Source: Parafrankia elaeagni
GTDB taxonomy: Bacteria; Actinomycetota; Actinomycetes; Frankiales; Frankiaceae
Reading direction: 5' to 3'
NCBI RefSeq assembly: GCF_000374165.1
Contig: NZ_KB893728.1
Location: forward strand, 237,527 to 301,526
DNA: 64,000 nt
The notes beneath the pieces are model-generated. The model saw only the letters and a list, made by a program, of their open reading frames with translations. It did not search any database and was not told the DNA's origin. Each line of letters starts with the position of its first letter. Positions within the stretch are counted from its first letter, which is position 1. A program made the position numbers and the translations under genes. Of the stretch, positions 1 to 7,704 are shown one piece after another.

Positions 1-785
1 AGGTCGCCGCCGATGCCGCAGAACGCCGACTCCAACCAGTCGACACCGGTCTGCAGCGCGGCGAGGGCGTTCGCGAGCGCGAACCCGTTGCGGGCATGCA
101 GGTGCAGCCCGAGCTCCAGGCCGGGGAAACGCTGCCGGGCCGCGGCCAGCGCCTCGGCGACCTGCACCGGGTTGGACATGCCGACGGTGTCACCGAAGTA
201 GACCCCGGTCGCGCCGGCGTCGACGGCGCGACCGATGATCTCCATCCGCGTGGCGGGGTCGGTCGGCCCCACACACGGCGCGAAGAACGCCATCGCGATC
301 CCGACGACGAGCGCGGCACCCTCGCGCCGGGCGGCCGCCCCGATCGCGGGCAGCTCGGCGAGGACCTCCTCGACGCCGCGGCCCTGGTTGAGCCGGCTGA
401 CGTCCTCGTCGCAGCAGGTCAGCGCGACCAGGTGGTCGAGACCGCAGCCGGCGGCGCGCAGCGCGCCCTTCAGGTTCGGGACGAGCGCCCGGTAGCGGAC
501 CCCGTCGACCCGCGGCACGGCGGCCAGGACGGCTTCGGCGTCCGCGAGCTGGGGGAGGACCTTCGGGTGCGCGAACGAGGCGACCTCGATCTCGCGCACC
601 CCGGCCTCGACCAGCCGGTGGACGAGATCGACCTTCACCTCGGTCGGGATGGTCTGCTCCACCGACTGCAGGCCGTCCCGCAGCCCGACCTCGACCAGCG
701 TCACGCTGCCCTGCAGGGCGAGCGCCGCTGCCGGCGACCCGCCCTCGGCCGGTGACCCGCCGTCGGCCGGTGTGGCCGGCGTCAT
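1..785 (-). CDS. HMG-CoA-lyase-like carbon-carbon lyase (3' end beyond window)
   Basis: DRE-TIM metallolyase that would cleave a 3-hydroxy-acyl-CoA of the 3-hydroxy-3-methylglutaryl-CoA type. After a Gly/Ala-rich leader of about 25 residues, the barrel opens with VEVGLRDGLQ (metal-binding Asp) and later shows HLHARNG, the paired metal-binding histidines. Near the window edge the loop reads GIGGD; in true HMG-CoA lyases this loop is GLGGCP with the catalytic Cys, so the Cys is replaced here and the substrate may not be HMG-CoA itself. ATG at 785 overlaps the stop of the upstream CoA-transferase (ATGA), so the two are probably translationally coupled and act in sequence: CoA activation, then cleavage. 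The frame is still open at base 1, giving 261 codons; the family is usually about 300 residues. Confidence 0.85.
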   Translation of the reverse strand, partial: MTPATPADGGSPAEGGSPAAALALQGSVTLVEVGLRDGLQSVEQTIPTEVKVDLVHRLVEAGVREIEVASFAHPKVLPQLADAEAVLAAVPRVDGVRYRALVPNLKGALRAAGCGLDHLVALTCCDEDVSRLNQGRGVEEVLAELPAIGAAARREGAALVVGIAMAFFAPCVGPTDPATRMEIIGRAVDAGATGVYFGDTVGMSNPVQVAEALAAARQRFPGLELGLHLHARNGFALANALAALQTGVDWLESAFCGIGGD

Positions 786-2023
786 CGGACGACTCCCCGT
801 TCACGCAGGTCGGCGATGTCACCGTCGCTGAATCCGAGCTCGTCCAGCAGGTCGTCGGTGGCGTCGCCGAGTGGCGGGCCGGCCCAGCGCACCCGTGCCG
901 GGGTGCGGCCGAACCGCGGGACGACGGTCTGCATCGGCAGCTCCGACCCCTTGACATCCACCGCGACGATGGACTGCCGGGCGGCGAAGTGCGGGTCGTC
1001 GAGCATTTCGGGGGCGCGGTAGACCATCCCGCACGGGACGGCGTGCTCCTCGCAGCTGCGCTCCACCTCGTGGTGGGTCAGCGTGCTGGTCCAGGCGGCG
1101 ATGCGCTGGTCGAGCTCCTCCTGCCGGTCGCCGCGCGCACCGTGGGTGGCGTAACGGGGGTCGTCCGCCAGCTGCGGGTCACCCATGGCGGCGGCGAGCC
1201 GGCGGAAGACGGTGTCCTGGTTCGCGGCGATCAGCACCTCGGCGCCGTCCGAGGTCGGGTAGACGTTGGACGGGGCGACACCGGGAAGCACCGATCCGGT
1301 GCGCTCCCGGACGTGCCCGAAGGCGGCGAAGTCGGCGACCAGCGACTCGCTCATCGCGAGGACGGCCTCGTACAGCGCGCAGTCGACGACCTGCCCGCGC
1401 CCGCTGACTCCGCGCTCGACGAGCGCGGAGACAGCGCCGAGCGCGCCGAGGGTGCCGGCCAGGCTGTCGCCGATCGACAGGCCGGCGCGGCTCGGCGGGC
1501 GGTCCGCCTCGCCGATGAGAGCCCGCAGCCCGCCCATCGCCTCGCCGATGGAGCCGTAGCCGGCCCGGGCGGCGTACGGGCCGGTCTGGCCGAAGCCGGT
1601 GACCCGCACCATGATCAGGCCGGGGTTGACGGCGGAGAGCTCCGGGTAGCCCAGGCCCCACCGCTCCATCGTGCCGGGGCGGAAGTTCTCCACCAGGATG
1701 TCGGCGGTGGCCGCGAGCCGGCGGACCAGCGCCTGGCCCTCGGCGCTGCGCAGGTCGCAGCCGAGCGAGCGCTTGTTCCGGGCCAGCACCGACCAGTGGA
1801 CGGGGTCCCTCGTCCCGTCGGTGTGCCCCCAGCGCCGCATCGGGTCGCCGGCCGACGGATCCTCGATCTTGATGACCTCGGCGCCGTAGTCGCCGAGGAG
1901 CTGGCCGCAGAACGGGCCGGCGATGAGCTGGCCGAGTTCCAGCACCCGGATGCCGGCGAGTGGCCCCTCACCGGGCCGTCGGCGTGCGGCCGGCGCGCTC
2001 GTCGTCCCGGGTTCGTCCACCAT
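782..2023 (-). CDS. CaiB/BaiF family (class III) CoA-transferase
   Basis: 413 residues, the normal size of a class III CoA-transferase, which moves CoA from one carboxylic acid (often succinate) to another without covalent anhydride loss. The N-terminus shows the family pattern LAGIRVLELGQLIAGPFCGQ followed by LLGDYGAEVIKIEDP, then NKRSLGCDLRSAEG and VENFRPGTMERWGLGY. A RAGLSIGDSLAG stretch near residue 180 carries the expected catalytic Asp. ATG at 2023 has a GAGGAG ribosome site. It lies between an IclR regulator and an HMG-CoA-lyase-like gene, overlapping the latter by four bases. I infer that it activates the acid whose CoA ester the lyase then splits. The substrate cannot be read from sequence. 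Confidence 0.93.
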   Translation of the reverse strand: MVDEPGTTSAPAARRRPGEGPLAGIRVLELGQLIAGPFCGQLLGDYGAEVIKIEDPSAGDPMRRWGHTDGTRDPVHWSVLARNKRSLGCDLRSAEGQALVRRLAATADILVENFRPGTMERWGLGYPELSAVNPGLIMVRVTGFGQTGPYAARAGYGSIGEAMGGLRALIGEADRPPSRAGLSIGDSLAGTLGALGAVSALVERGVSGRGQVVDCALYEAVLAMSESLVADFAAFGHVRERTGSVLPGVAPSNVYPTSDGAEVLIAANQDTVFRRLAAAMGDPQLADDPRYATHGARGDRQEELDQRIAAWTSTLTHHEVERSCEEHAVPCGMVYRAPEMLDDPHFAARQSIVAVDVKGSELPMQTVVPRFGRTPARVRWAGPPLGDATDDLLDELGFSDGDIADLRERGVVR

Positions 2024-2050
2024 CTCCGGTCTCCTCGATCCTCGGTGTGC

Positions 2051-2857
2051 CTACAGAAGCTGCTGGGAGATCGCCTTCGCGCAGTCCACCAGGGTCGGCG
2101 CGTGCCGGGCGGCCGACTCCAGGGAGAGCCGGAACGTGGGTGCGCCGATCGCCAGCGCCCCGACCAGGGCCCCGTGCGCGTCGGTGACCGGCGCGGCCAT
2201 CGAGCTGAGCCCGCGTTCGCGTTCCTCCGGGGCGTACGCCCAGCCGCGACTCCGGGTCTCCCGCAGGTCGTCCTCCAGCCGCTCGCGGCTGACGATCGTG
2301 TTCGTGGTGTACGCGGTGAGGCCGGCGTCGAGGGCGGCCCGCAGCGCCTCGGGGTCGTAGGCCATGAAGACCTTCCCCGCGCCGCCGGCGTTGAGCGGCT
2401 GGATCTGGCCGACCCGGCCCTGGTAGATGATCGACTGCTCGGAGTGGCTGATCAGCACGGCGACCCGCGACCCGCCCTGGCGCACGTAGACGATGCTCGA
2501 CTCGCCGGTGCGGTCGCGCAGCTCGGTGACGACCGGCTTCGCCGCCTCGATCAGGTCGGAGCCGGCGGTCGCCGCCGCCGACCAGGCCATCACCCGCAGC
2601 CCGATCGAGTAGAAGTCACCTGTCCGCGCCAGCAGGTTCTCCTGGACGAGTGACCGCAGGATCCGGGCGACCGTCGTCGCCGGCAGGTCGGTGGCCGCCC
2701 GGACGTCCGATGCCCGCAGCCGCGGCTGCCCCCGGGAGAAGCAGTCGAGGATCAGCGCCTGGCGGTGGAGTACCTGCACCGCGTCGGCGTCCCGGGCTGC
2801 CCCGCGCTCCGGCTCGTCGTCCTGGTCGTTGGTTCGCAATCGGTGTGCTGCCTTCAA
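2051..2857 (-). CDS. IclR-family transcriptional regulator
   Basis: 268 residues. The first part holds a winged helix-turn-helix (RASDVRAATDLPATTVARILRSL, residues about 50-72, quoted in part), followed by the IclR effector domain: SSIVYVRQGGSRVAVL, LNAGGAGKVFMA, and the C-terminal AAPVTDAHGALVGALAIGAP. IclR proteins usually sense a small acid or its CoA ester and control the neighbouring catabolic genes. It is embedded in the minus-strand operon between the decarboxylase/isomerase-like gene (16 bases upstream) and the CoA-transferase (27 bases downstream), so it is the obvious local regulator. The start is taken as TTG at 2857; a slightly later TTG is possible because neither has a strong ribosome site. 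Confidence 0.9.
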   Translation of the reverse strand: MKAAHRLRTNDQDDEPERGAARDADAVQVLHRQALILDCFSRGQPRLRASDVRAATDLPATTVARILRSLVQENLLARTGDFYSIGLRVMAWSAAATAGSDLIEAAKPVVTELRDRTGESSIVYVRQGGSRVAVLISHSEQSIIYQGRVGQIQPLNAGGAGKVFMAYDPEALRAALDAGLTAYTTNTIVSRERLEDDLRETRSRGWAYAPEERERGLSSMAAPVTDAHGALVGALAIGAPTFRLSLESAARHAPTLVDCAKAISQQLL

Positions 2858-2873
2858 ATTCAGTGGTGGAGGG

Positions 2874-3632
2874 TCAGTGGTGGAGAAGGAGTGAGCCGAA
2901 TCCCTCGCGCCGGTCCGGCAGACCGGCCCGGCGCAGGGCGTGCCAGTACGTCGCCGTGTTCACCGCGATGACCGGCAGCCCGAGCCAGCGCTCGGCCTCG
3001 TCGGCGAGCCGGGCCATCGAGAGGTTCGCGCCGAACTGGATGATGGCCCGCGGCCGGTCCCGCGCCAGGTCGGTGAGGGCGGTGCGGACGTCCGCCTCGG
3101 GGATGTGGGAGATCTGCAGCGGGGTGGGCGCCCGCAGGTGGATCGCCCGCCGGTAGTCGTAGCCGAGCTCCTCGACGAACCCGCGCAGGTGCCCGTCGGC
3201 GTCCGGCATGTACGGGGTGACCAGGGAGACCTCACCGCCGTCGATGCCCAGTGCCGCCAGCGCGGCGGGCAGGGCATCCGCCGCGTGGATGAGGGTCAGC
3301 GGGCCGAACCTCTCGGCGAGGCGCTTCTCGATCGCCCGCGCGGCGGACACTCCGCCCTGGTAGACAGCCTCGATCGAGACACCCATGAGGACACAGTCCG
3401 GGGCGCAGGACAGCACCCGTTCGACGGCGTCGTCCAGCGCGCCGTCGATGGCGCGGACGAGTTCCTGGAACCCGGAGTCCCCGTCGATCGGCTTCTCCGG
3501 GATGTGGATGCGCGCCACGTGGTTCGTCACCCCGTACGGCCGCATCGCGTCGTACTCGGGCTGGACCACCGTGTTGACCGACGGTGTCACCACGCCGAAC
3601 TTGGCGCGGTACCCCAGCGGGTCACCGGGCAT
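2874..3632 (-). CDS. Arylmalonate decarboxylase / maleate isomerase family protein lacking the usual cysteines
   Basis: 252 residues of the Asp/Glu racemase superfamily, closest by pattern to arylmalonate decarboxylases and maleate cis-trans isomerases: FGVVTPSVNTVVQPEYDAMRP at the start (quoted approximately), LMGVSIEAVYQGG, SLVTPYMPDADGHL, and LPVIAVNTATYWHALR at the end. Family members use one or two cysteines; here the first position is Gly (as in arylmalonate decarboxylase) and the second, usually in an SCGG-type turn, reads QFGANLSM, so no catalytic Cys is visible. ATG at 3632 is chosen over an upstream in-frame Met at 3698 because GAGGAGAC sits just before it; it overlaps the reductase stop by 11 bases. 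A decarboxylase or isomerase of a dicarboxylic acid is plausible; the reaction is unproven. Confidence 0.75.
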   Translation of the reverse strand: MPGDPLGYRAKFGVVTPSVNTVVQPEYDAMRPYGVTNHVARIHIPEKPIDGDSGFQELVRAIDGALDDAVERVLSCAPDCVLMGVSIEAVYQGGVSAARAIEKRLAERFGPLTLIHAADALPAALAALGIDGGEVSLVTPYMPDADGHLRGFVEELGYDYRRAIHLRAPTPLQISHIPEADVRTALTDLARDRPRAIIQFGANLSMARLADEAERWLGLPVIAVNTATYWHALRRAGLPDRREGFGSLLLHH

Positions 3633-5670
3633 GGTCTCGTCTCCTCGGGCCTGGTAGCGGGTGGGCGGCGGCAGTGATCGACCGGGCGGCGAGGTCACCG
3701 TCCCAGACGGCGTCGAACACCCGGCGCGGGGCGACGCAGTCCCCGACGGCCACCGCGTGCTGGCCGGCGGCGCGGAGCTCGCGCAGCAGGCCGTCCTCGG
3801 CGATCTGCCCGGTCACCAGCACCACCGCGTCGACTGGTTCACGCACCTCCTCCTCGCCGGTGTGGACGTCCGCGAGACGCACCCTGTCCTCGTCGATGGC
3901 GACGAGCTCGAGGCCGGCGGTGAGCCGGACCCCGGCCCGGCGCAGCCGCCCGGTGACGCTTGGCAGGTCGTGGCTGTCGGCCAGCCCGATGCCGACGTGG
4001 GGCAGCCGGGTGACGATCTCGACGGTGCGGCCGGCGGCCAGGTACTCGGCGGCGGCGAGGGCCCGGCGGTCCCCGATGTCGTCGAGGACGAGCACCGACG
4101 CCGGCAGCGTCACCTGGTCACCGAGGACCTCCCTGACCGTGTAGACGTTCCACTGGCCGGTGCCCGGGACAGGGGCCGACCCGGGCGCCCACCGGGACGG
4201 CCGCAGCGCCGTCCACCCGTCGCGGCGCGGGACGGACCCGGTCGCCACGACGCAGGTGTCGTAATGGCCGGCGAGCTCCGCGGCGCTCACCTCGTGGCCC
4301 AGCCGCAGGGTGACGTCGTGGTGCCGCAGCTGCTCGGTCATCCAGTCGGTGATGCCGAGCCACTCCCGGTAGGGCTCGGCGGCGCTGAGCCAGCGCACCT
4401 GGCCACCGGTTTCCGCCGCCCGCTCGAACAGCGTCACCCGGTGGCCCAGCTCGGCGGCGGTCAGTGCCGCCCGCAGCCCCGCCGGCCCCGCCCCGACGAC
4501 CGCGACGCTGGCCGCGGGCGTGGTGGTGGCGGTGGCCGCGGCCACCACGGTCCCGGCCTCCCGCCCGACGTCCGGGTTGTGGATGCAGGCGAGCGAGGTG
4601 CGGGCGATCGAGGCGATGCAGTGGTTCGCGCCCACACACGGCCGGATGTCGTTGGGACGCCCCGCCGCGGCCTTCGCCACCCACTGCGAGTCGGCGATCA
4701 GCTGCCGGGCCATCCCGACGAAATCCGCCTGGCCGCGCTGGAGCACGGCCTCGGCCAAATCGGGGGTGGTGATGCGCCCGACGGCGATGACGGGCAGCCC
4801 GCCGGCGGCCGCCCTGATCTGTTCGGTCGCCGGGAGCTCGTAACCCGCCGGCGCGGGGGCGGCACCGTAGATGAGCATCCGGTCGAGGTAGGTGCCCTGG
4901 GAGACGGAGATGTAGTCCACCTTGCCGGTGGCGGCGATCCGCCGGGTGATCTCCACCCAGTCCGCGGGGCGCAGCGCGGCCTCGAAGTCGCCGTCGTCGC
5001 CGTTGACCCGGATGCCGACGACCAGGTGCGGCGGCACCACGGAGCGGACCCGCTCGATGATGCGCTCGACCAGCCGGAACCGGTTCCGCGCGTTGCCGCC
5101 GTAGTCGTCGGTGCGGTGGTTGGTGGCGGGGGAGAGGAACTGCCCGAGCAGGTAGCCGTGCGCCAGCCCGTGGATCTCCACCCCGTCGAGGCCGCCCTCG
5201 ACGGCGAGCCGCGCCGACTGCTCGTAGCCGTCGACGAGCTCGTCGATCTCCGCGGCGGTCACCTCGTGCGGGATCTCCCGGTACACCGCGCACGGGACCG
5301 GGCTCGGCGCCCACACCGGCAGCCGGCTCACCACGCTGTCCGTCTCCCGGCCGCGGTGCCACAGCTGGGCGAACAGCAGGGTGCCGTGCGGCTGGACGGC
5401 CGCCGCGACCTTGCGGTAGCTCTCCACGACCGCCGGGTCGTAGGCGAGCACGACACCGGTGCGGGGCTGGCTCGTCGGATGGACCGACGTCGCCTCCATC
5501 GTGATGACCGCGACCCCGTTCGCCGCCCGCTCGCCGTAGTAGGCGGCGTGCGCGTCGGAGTAGGTGTGGTCGGTGGTGAACTCGGTCGCGTGGGCCGTCA
5601 TCCAGACCCGGTTGCGGGTGGTGCGCGGACCGAGCCGTCCGGGGGTGAACAGCGCTGGGTAGGTCGTCAT
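3622..5670 (-). CDS. Old-yellow-enzyme NADH:flavin oxidoreductase with C-terminal FAD/NAD domain (2,4-dienoyl-CoA reductase type)
   Basis: 682 residues, the two-part layout of 2,4-dienoyl-CoA reductase and trimethylamine dehydrogenase. Residues 1-350 form the FMN barrel (LFTPGRLG, LWHRGRE, GVEIHGLAHGYLLGQFLSP, NHRTDDYGGN). The cluster segment reads CVGANHC then CIHNP; the usual spacing is CxxCxxC with a fourth Cys about 12 residues on, so the second cluster ligand is Ala here. From about residue 385 a second nucleotide-binding unit begins (VAVVGAGPAGLRAALTAAELG). ATG at 5670 lies 10 bases after the TauD-like gene. It would reduce an activated C=C bond or demethylate a substrate with NAD(P)H. 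Whether a 4Fe-4S centre is retained is uncertain. Confidence 0.9.
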   Translation of the reverse strand: MTTYPALFTPGRLGPRTTRNRVWMTAHATEFTTDHTYSDAHAAYYGERAANGVAVITMEATSVHPTSQPRTGVVLAYDPAVVESYRKVAAAVQPHGTLLFAQLWHRGRETDSVVSRLPVWAPSPVPCAVYREIPHEVTAAEIDELVDGYEQSARLAVEGGLDGVEIHGLAHGYLLGQFLSPATNHRTDDYGGNARNRFRLVERIIERVRSVVPPHLVVGIRVNGDDGDFEAALRPADWVEITRRIAATGKVDYISVSQGTYLDRMLIYGAAPAPAGYELPATEQIRAAAGGLPVIAVGRITTPDLAEAVLQRGQADFVGMARQLIADSQWVAKAAAGRPNDIRPCVGANHCIASIARTSLACIHNPDVGREAGTVVAAATATTTPAASVAVVGAGPAGLRAALTAAELGHRVTLFERAAETGGQVRWLSAAEPYREWLGITDWMTEQLRHHDVTLRLGHEVSAAELAGHYDTCVVATGSVPRRDGWTALRPSRWAPGSAPVPGTGQWNVYTVREVLGDQVTLPASVLVLDDIGDRRALAAAEYLAAGRTVEIVTRLPHVGIGLADSHDLPSVTGRLRRAGVRLTAGLELVAIDEDRVRLADVHTGEEEVREPVDAVVLVTGQIAEDGLLRELRAAGQHAVAVGDCVAPRRVFDAVWDGDLAARSITAAAHPLPGPRRRDHAR

Positions 5671-5680
5671 CCCGCCTGGC

Positions 5681-6511
5681 CTACTGGATCGGCTCGTCGC
5701 CGAGGAGAGTCGTCCGGTGCATGACGCGCGGCTTCGAGCGGTCGAACTCGCAGGCCCGGTGGACGAGGCCGCGGTTGTCCCAGATCACCATGTCGCCCAC
5801 CGTCCAGGTGTGGCGCAGCACCCGGTCGGGGGTGGTGGTGCGCTGCTCCAGTTCGTCGAGCAGCTCCCGACCCTCGGCGGCCTCCAGCCCCACCACGTGG
5901 GACGTCGTCGACCCGATCACGAGCGAGCGGCGGCCGGAGCGCTGCTCCCAGACCAGCGGGTGCGTCCGTTCCGGCCGGGACGCCCACTCCGCCAGCTGCT
6001 CCGGTGTCGGGTCCGGGTAGCTGTGGCGCTGCACGGCCTCGAAGGTGTGCACCACCCGCAGCTTCGCGAAGCGCTCCTTCTCCGCGGCGGAGAGGGCCTC
6101 GTACGCGTTGTAGGTGCTGGCGAACTCCGTCTCGCCGCCCTCGGCGGCGACCACGTGGGCGCTGAGGACCCCGGCCTTCGGCGGGGGCACGGCGTCGAGG
6201 CAGCCGTCCAGGTGCCAGCGGTCGTTGCTGCGGAAGTACTCCGCGTTCGGGTTCGCCGGGTCGAAGCTGATCTCGGTGACCTCGGGGATCCGGTACTTGG
6301 CGGACTTCGCCAGGCTGCCCAGCTTCCGGCAGAACTCCACCTGGCTCTCGTCGTCAGCGTGTAATTCGCGGAAAAGCAGCACGCCGTACTCCTCCAGCGC
6401 GGCTGTGCAGGCCCCCGGCAGATCGTCGTCGGCGCGCAGGCGCTCGACGTCGACACCGAGGATCTCCACCCCGACGTGCTCGCTCAGTCTCTCCACGGCG
6501 ATCACGGCCAT
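5681..6511 (-). CDS. TauD/TfdA-family Fe(II)/2-oxoglutarate dioxygenase
   Basis: 276 residues, normal for TauD. It hydroxylates a substrate with O2 and 2-oxoglutarate, often releasing sulfite, an aldehyde or an acid. The iron site is visible as RWHLDG (His-x-Asp) near residue 97 and the distal His in WDNRGLVHRA; the Arg that binds 2-oxoglutarate is in MHRTTLLGD. The N-terminus (VERLSEHVGVEILGVDV) is typical. ATG at 6511 follows AGGAGGAGG. It lies 10 bases before the reductase gene and 150 bases after the SDR, so it may be the first gene of the operon proper. The true substrate (taurine, aryloxyacetate, other) is not determinable. Confidence 0.93.
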   Translation of the reverse strand: MAVIAVERLSEHVGVEILGVDVERLRADDDLPGACTAALEEYGVLLFRELHADDESQVEFCRKLGSLAKSAKYRIPEVTEISFDPANPNAEYFRSNDRWHLDGCLDAVPPPKAGVLSAHVVAAEGGETEFASTYNAYEALSAAEKERFAKLRVVHTFEAVQRHSYPDPTPEQLAEWASRPERTHPLVWEQRSGRRSLVIGSTTSHVVGLEAAEGRELLDELEQRTTTPDRVLRHTWTVGDMVIWDNRGLVHRACEFDRSKPRVMHRTTLLGDEPIQ

Positions 6512-6661
6512 CCGTCGTTCCTCCTCCTGCCGGTGCCCCGCCCGGGAGCCACCGACCCGCTGGTCCTGTTCGTGCCTTCCTCGCGTTCGCGTCGACCCAC
6601 CGCGGCGCTCGGATCCACTGCGGCGCTCGGATCGTGGTTCGATTGTGCTACTGATCGTCCG

Positions 6662-7480
6662 TCAGATCCGGCGTCCGGCCGGTACCTCGTTGTGTCTGCG
6701 TGGCCAGCGGAACATCGCGTTCGACGCGTGCTGGCCGCCGTTGATCAGCAGGGTCACGCCGGAGACCCAGCCGGCCTCCGCCGAGCACAGGTAGAGCGCC
6801 GCGGCCGAGACGTCGTCGACATGGCCCACCCGGTTGATCGGGTAGAACGACGCCAGGTCGATCTGGTCCTCCTCGGAGACCAGCCGGTCGGCGACGAGCG
6901 GGGTGTCGATGAGGCCGGGCGCGATCGCGTTCACCCGGATCCCGTGCGTGCCGAACTCCATGCCCAGCGTCGAGGTCAGATGATTGATGGCCGACTTCGC
7001 CGACCCGTAGAGCACGGCGCCGGGTGTCGGGAACAGGCCGCCGGTCGAGGTGATGTTGAGAATGGCGCCGGGAATGCCCAGGCGCACCATCGACTCCGCG
7101 GCCTTGATCGAGGTGAACAGCGCCGACTTCACATGCAGCTGGTAGACGTGGTCGACGTCGTCGTCGGTGAGATCGAAGGTGGAGCGCTCGAGCCGCCCGG
7201 TGTCACCGGCCGAGTTCACGAGGACGTCGATCCGCCCCATCACGTCGAGCGCGCGGGTGACCAGGTCCTGCGGGGCGCCGCGGGCGGTCAGGTCGACGGG
7301 CAGCGCCCACGCCTCCCGGCCCAGCTCCTTGATCTCCCGGACGGTGTCGTCGAGCTGCCCGGGGCTGCGGGCGGCGACGGCGACGTCCGCTCCGGCCTTC
7401 GCGTAGGCCAGTGCGATGGCCCGGCCGATGCCGCGGCCACCCCCGGTGATCAGGGCCCTGCGGCCAGCATAGGAGAACAT
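6662..7480 (-). CDS. Short-chain dehydrogenase/reductase (SDR)
   Basis: 272 residues, classical SDR. The Rossmann motif ITGGGRGIGRAIALAYAKAGADV is at the start (quoted in part), NSAGDTG follows, the catalytic Ser is in ITSTGG and the Tyr/Lys in LYGSAKSA; the C-terminus has the usual VTLLINGGQHA. It oxidises an alcohol or reduces a ketone with NAD(P). ATG at 7480 is preferred to an upstream Met at 7495 because GGAGG is placed correctly before it. A 150-base gap separates it from the TauD-like gene, in which GCGGCGCTCGGATC occurs twice in direct orientation. It diverges from the Pmt gene. It may supply the first or last redox step of the operon. Confidence 0.92.
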   Translation of the reverse strand: MFSYAGRRALITGGGRGIGRAIALAYAKAGADVAVAARSPGQLDDTVREIKELGREAWALPVDLTARGAPQDLVTRALDVMGRIDVLVNSAGDTGRLERSTFDLTDDDVDHVYQLHVKSALFTSIKAAESMVRLGIPGAILNITSTGGLFPTPGAVLYGSAKSAINHLTSTLGMEFGTHGIRVNAIAPGLIDTPLVADRLVSEEDQIDLASFYPINRVGHVDDVSAAALYLCSAEAGWVSGVTLLINGGQHASNAMFRWPRRHNEVPAGRRI

Positions 7481-7548
7481 GATCGACCTCCGCACGTGGT
7501 AGCGATCCGGCCGGGGCTCCGCGAGCGTCTCCTGGCCGGCCGACGTGA

Positions 7549-7579
7549 CCGTATCGTGGTTACTGGACCCGAGATACGG
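7549..7579. promoter_or_regulatory. Spaced inverted repeat in a divergent promoter region
   Basis: CCGTATC (7549-7555) and GATACGG (7573-7579) form a 7-bp inverted repeat with a 17-base spacer between the SDR and the Pmt gene. It could be a regulator site for the SDR operon. Short arms make chance occurrence possible. Confidence 0.3.
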
Positions 7580-7689
7580 CTTCGACGAAAAATCATTGTT
7601 CGGGCAACCTGCCCCGGATCGCCATCCACTGAGACGCTCCGACCGTCTTTGTGTGGATATCGGAGGTAAGGTTCCACCCCGTCACCACC

Positions 7690-7704
7690 TACGCTGGACG
7701 CGTG
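7690..7704 (+). promoter_or_regulatory. Probable leaderless promoter of the Pmt gene
   Basis: TACGCT (7690-7695) matches an actinobacterial -10 and ends six bases before a GTG at 7702, so transcription would begin at or next to the start codon. No ribosome site precedes this GTG, which fits a leaderless mRNA and supports the start. No clear -35 is seen. Confidence 0.5.

Noticed and set aside
752-2653. Plus-strand open frame opposite the CoA-transferase and IclR genes
   Set aside because: Antisense composition bias only; both minus-strand genes have full family motifs and coupled starts.
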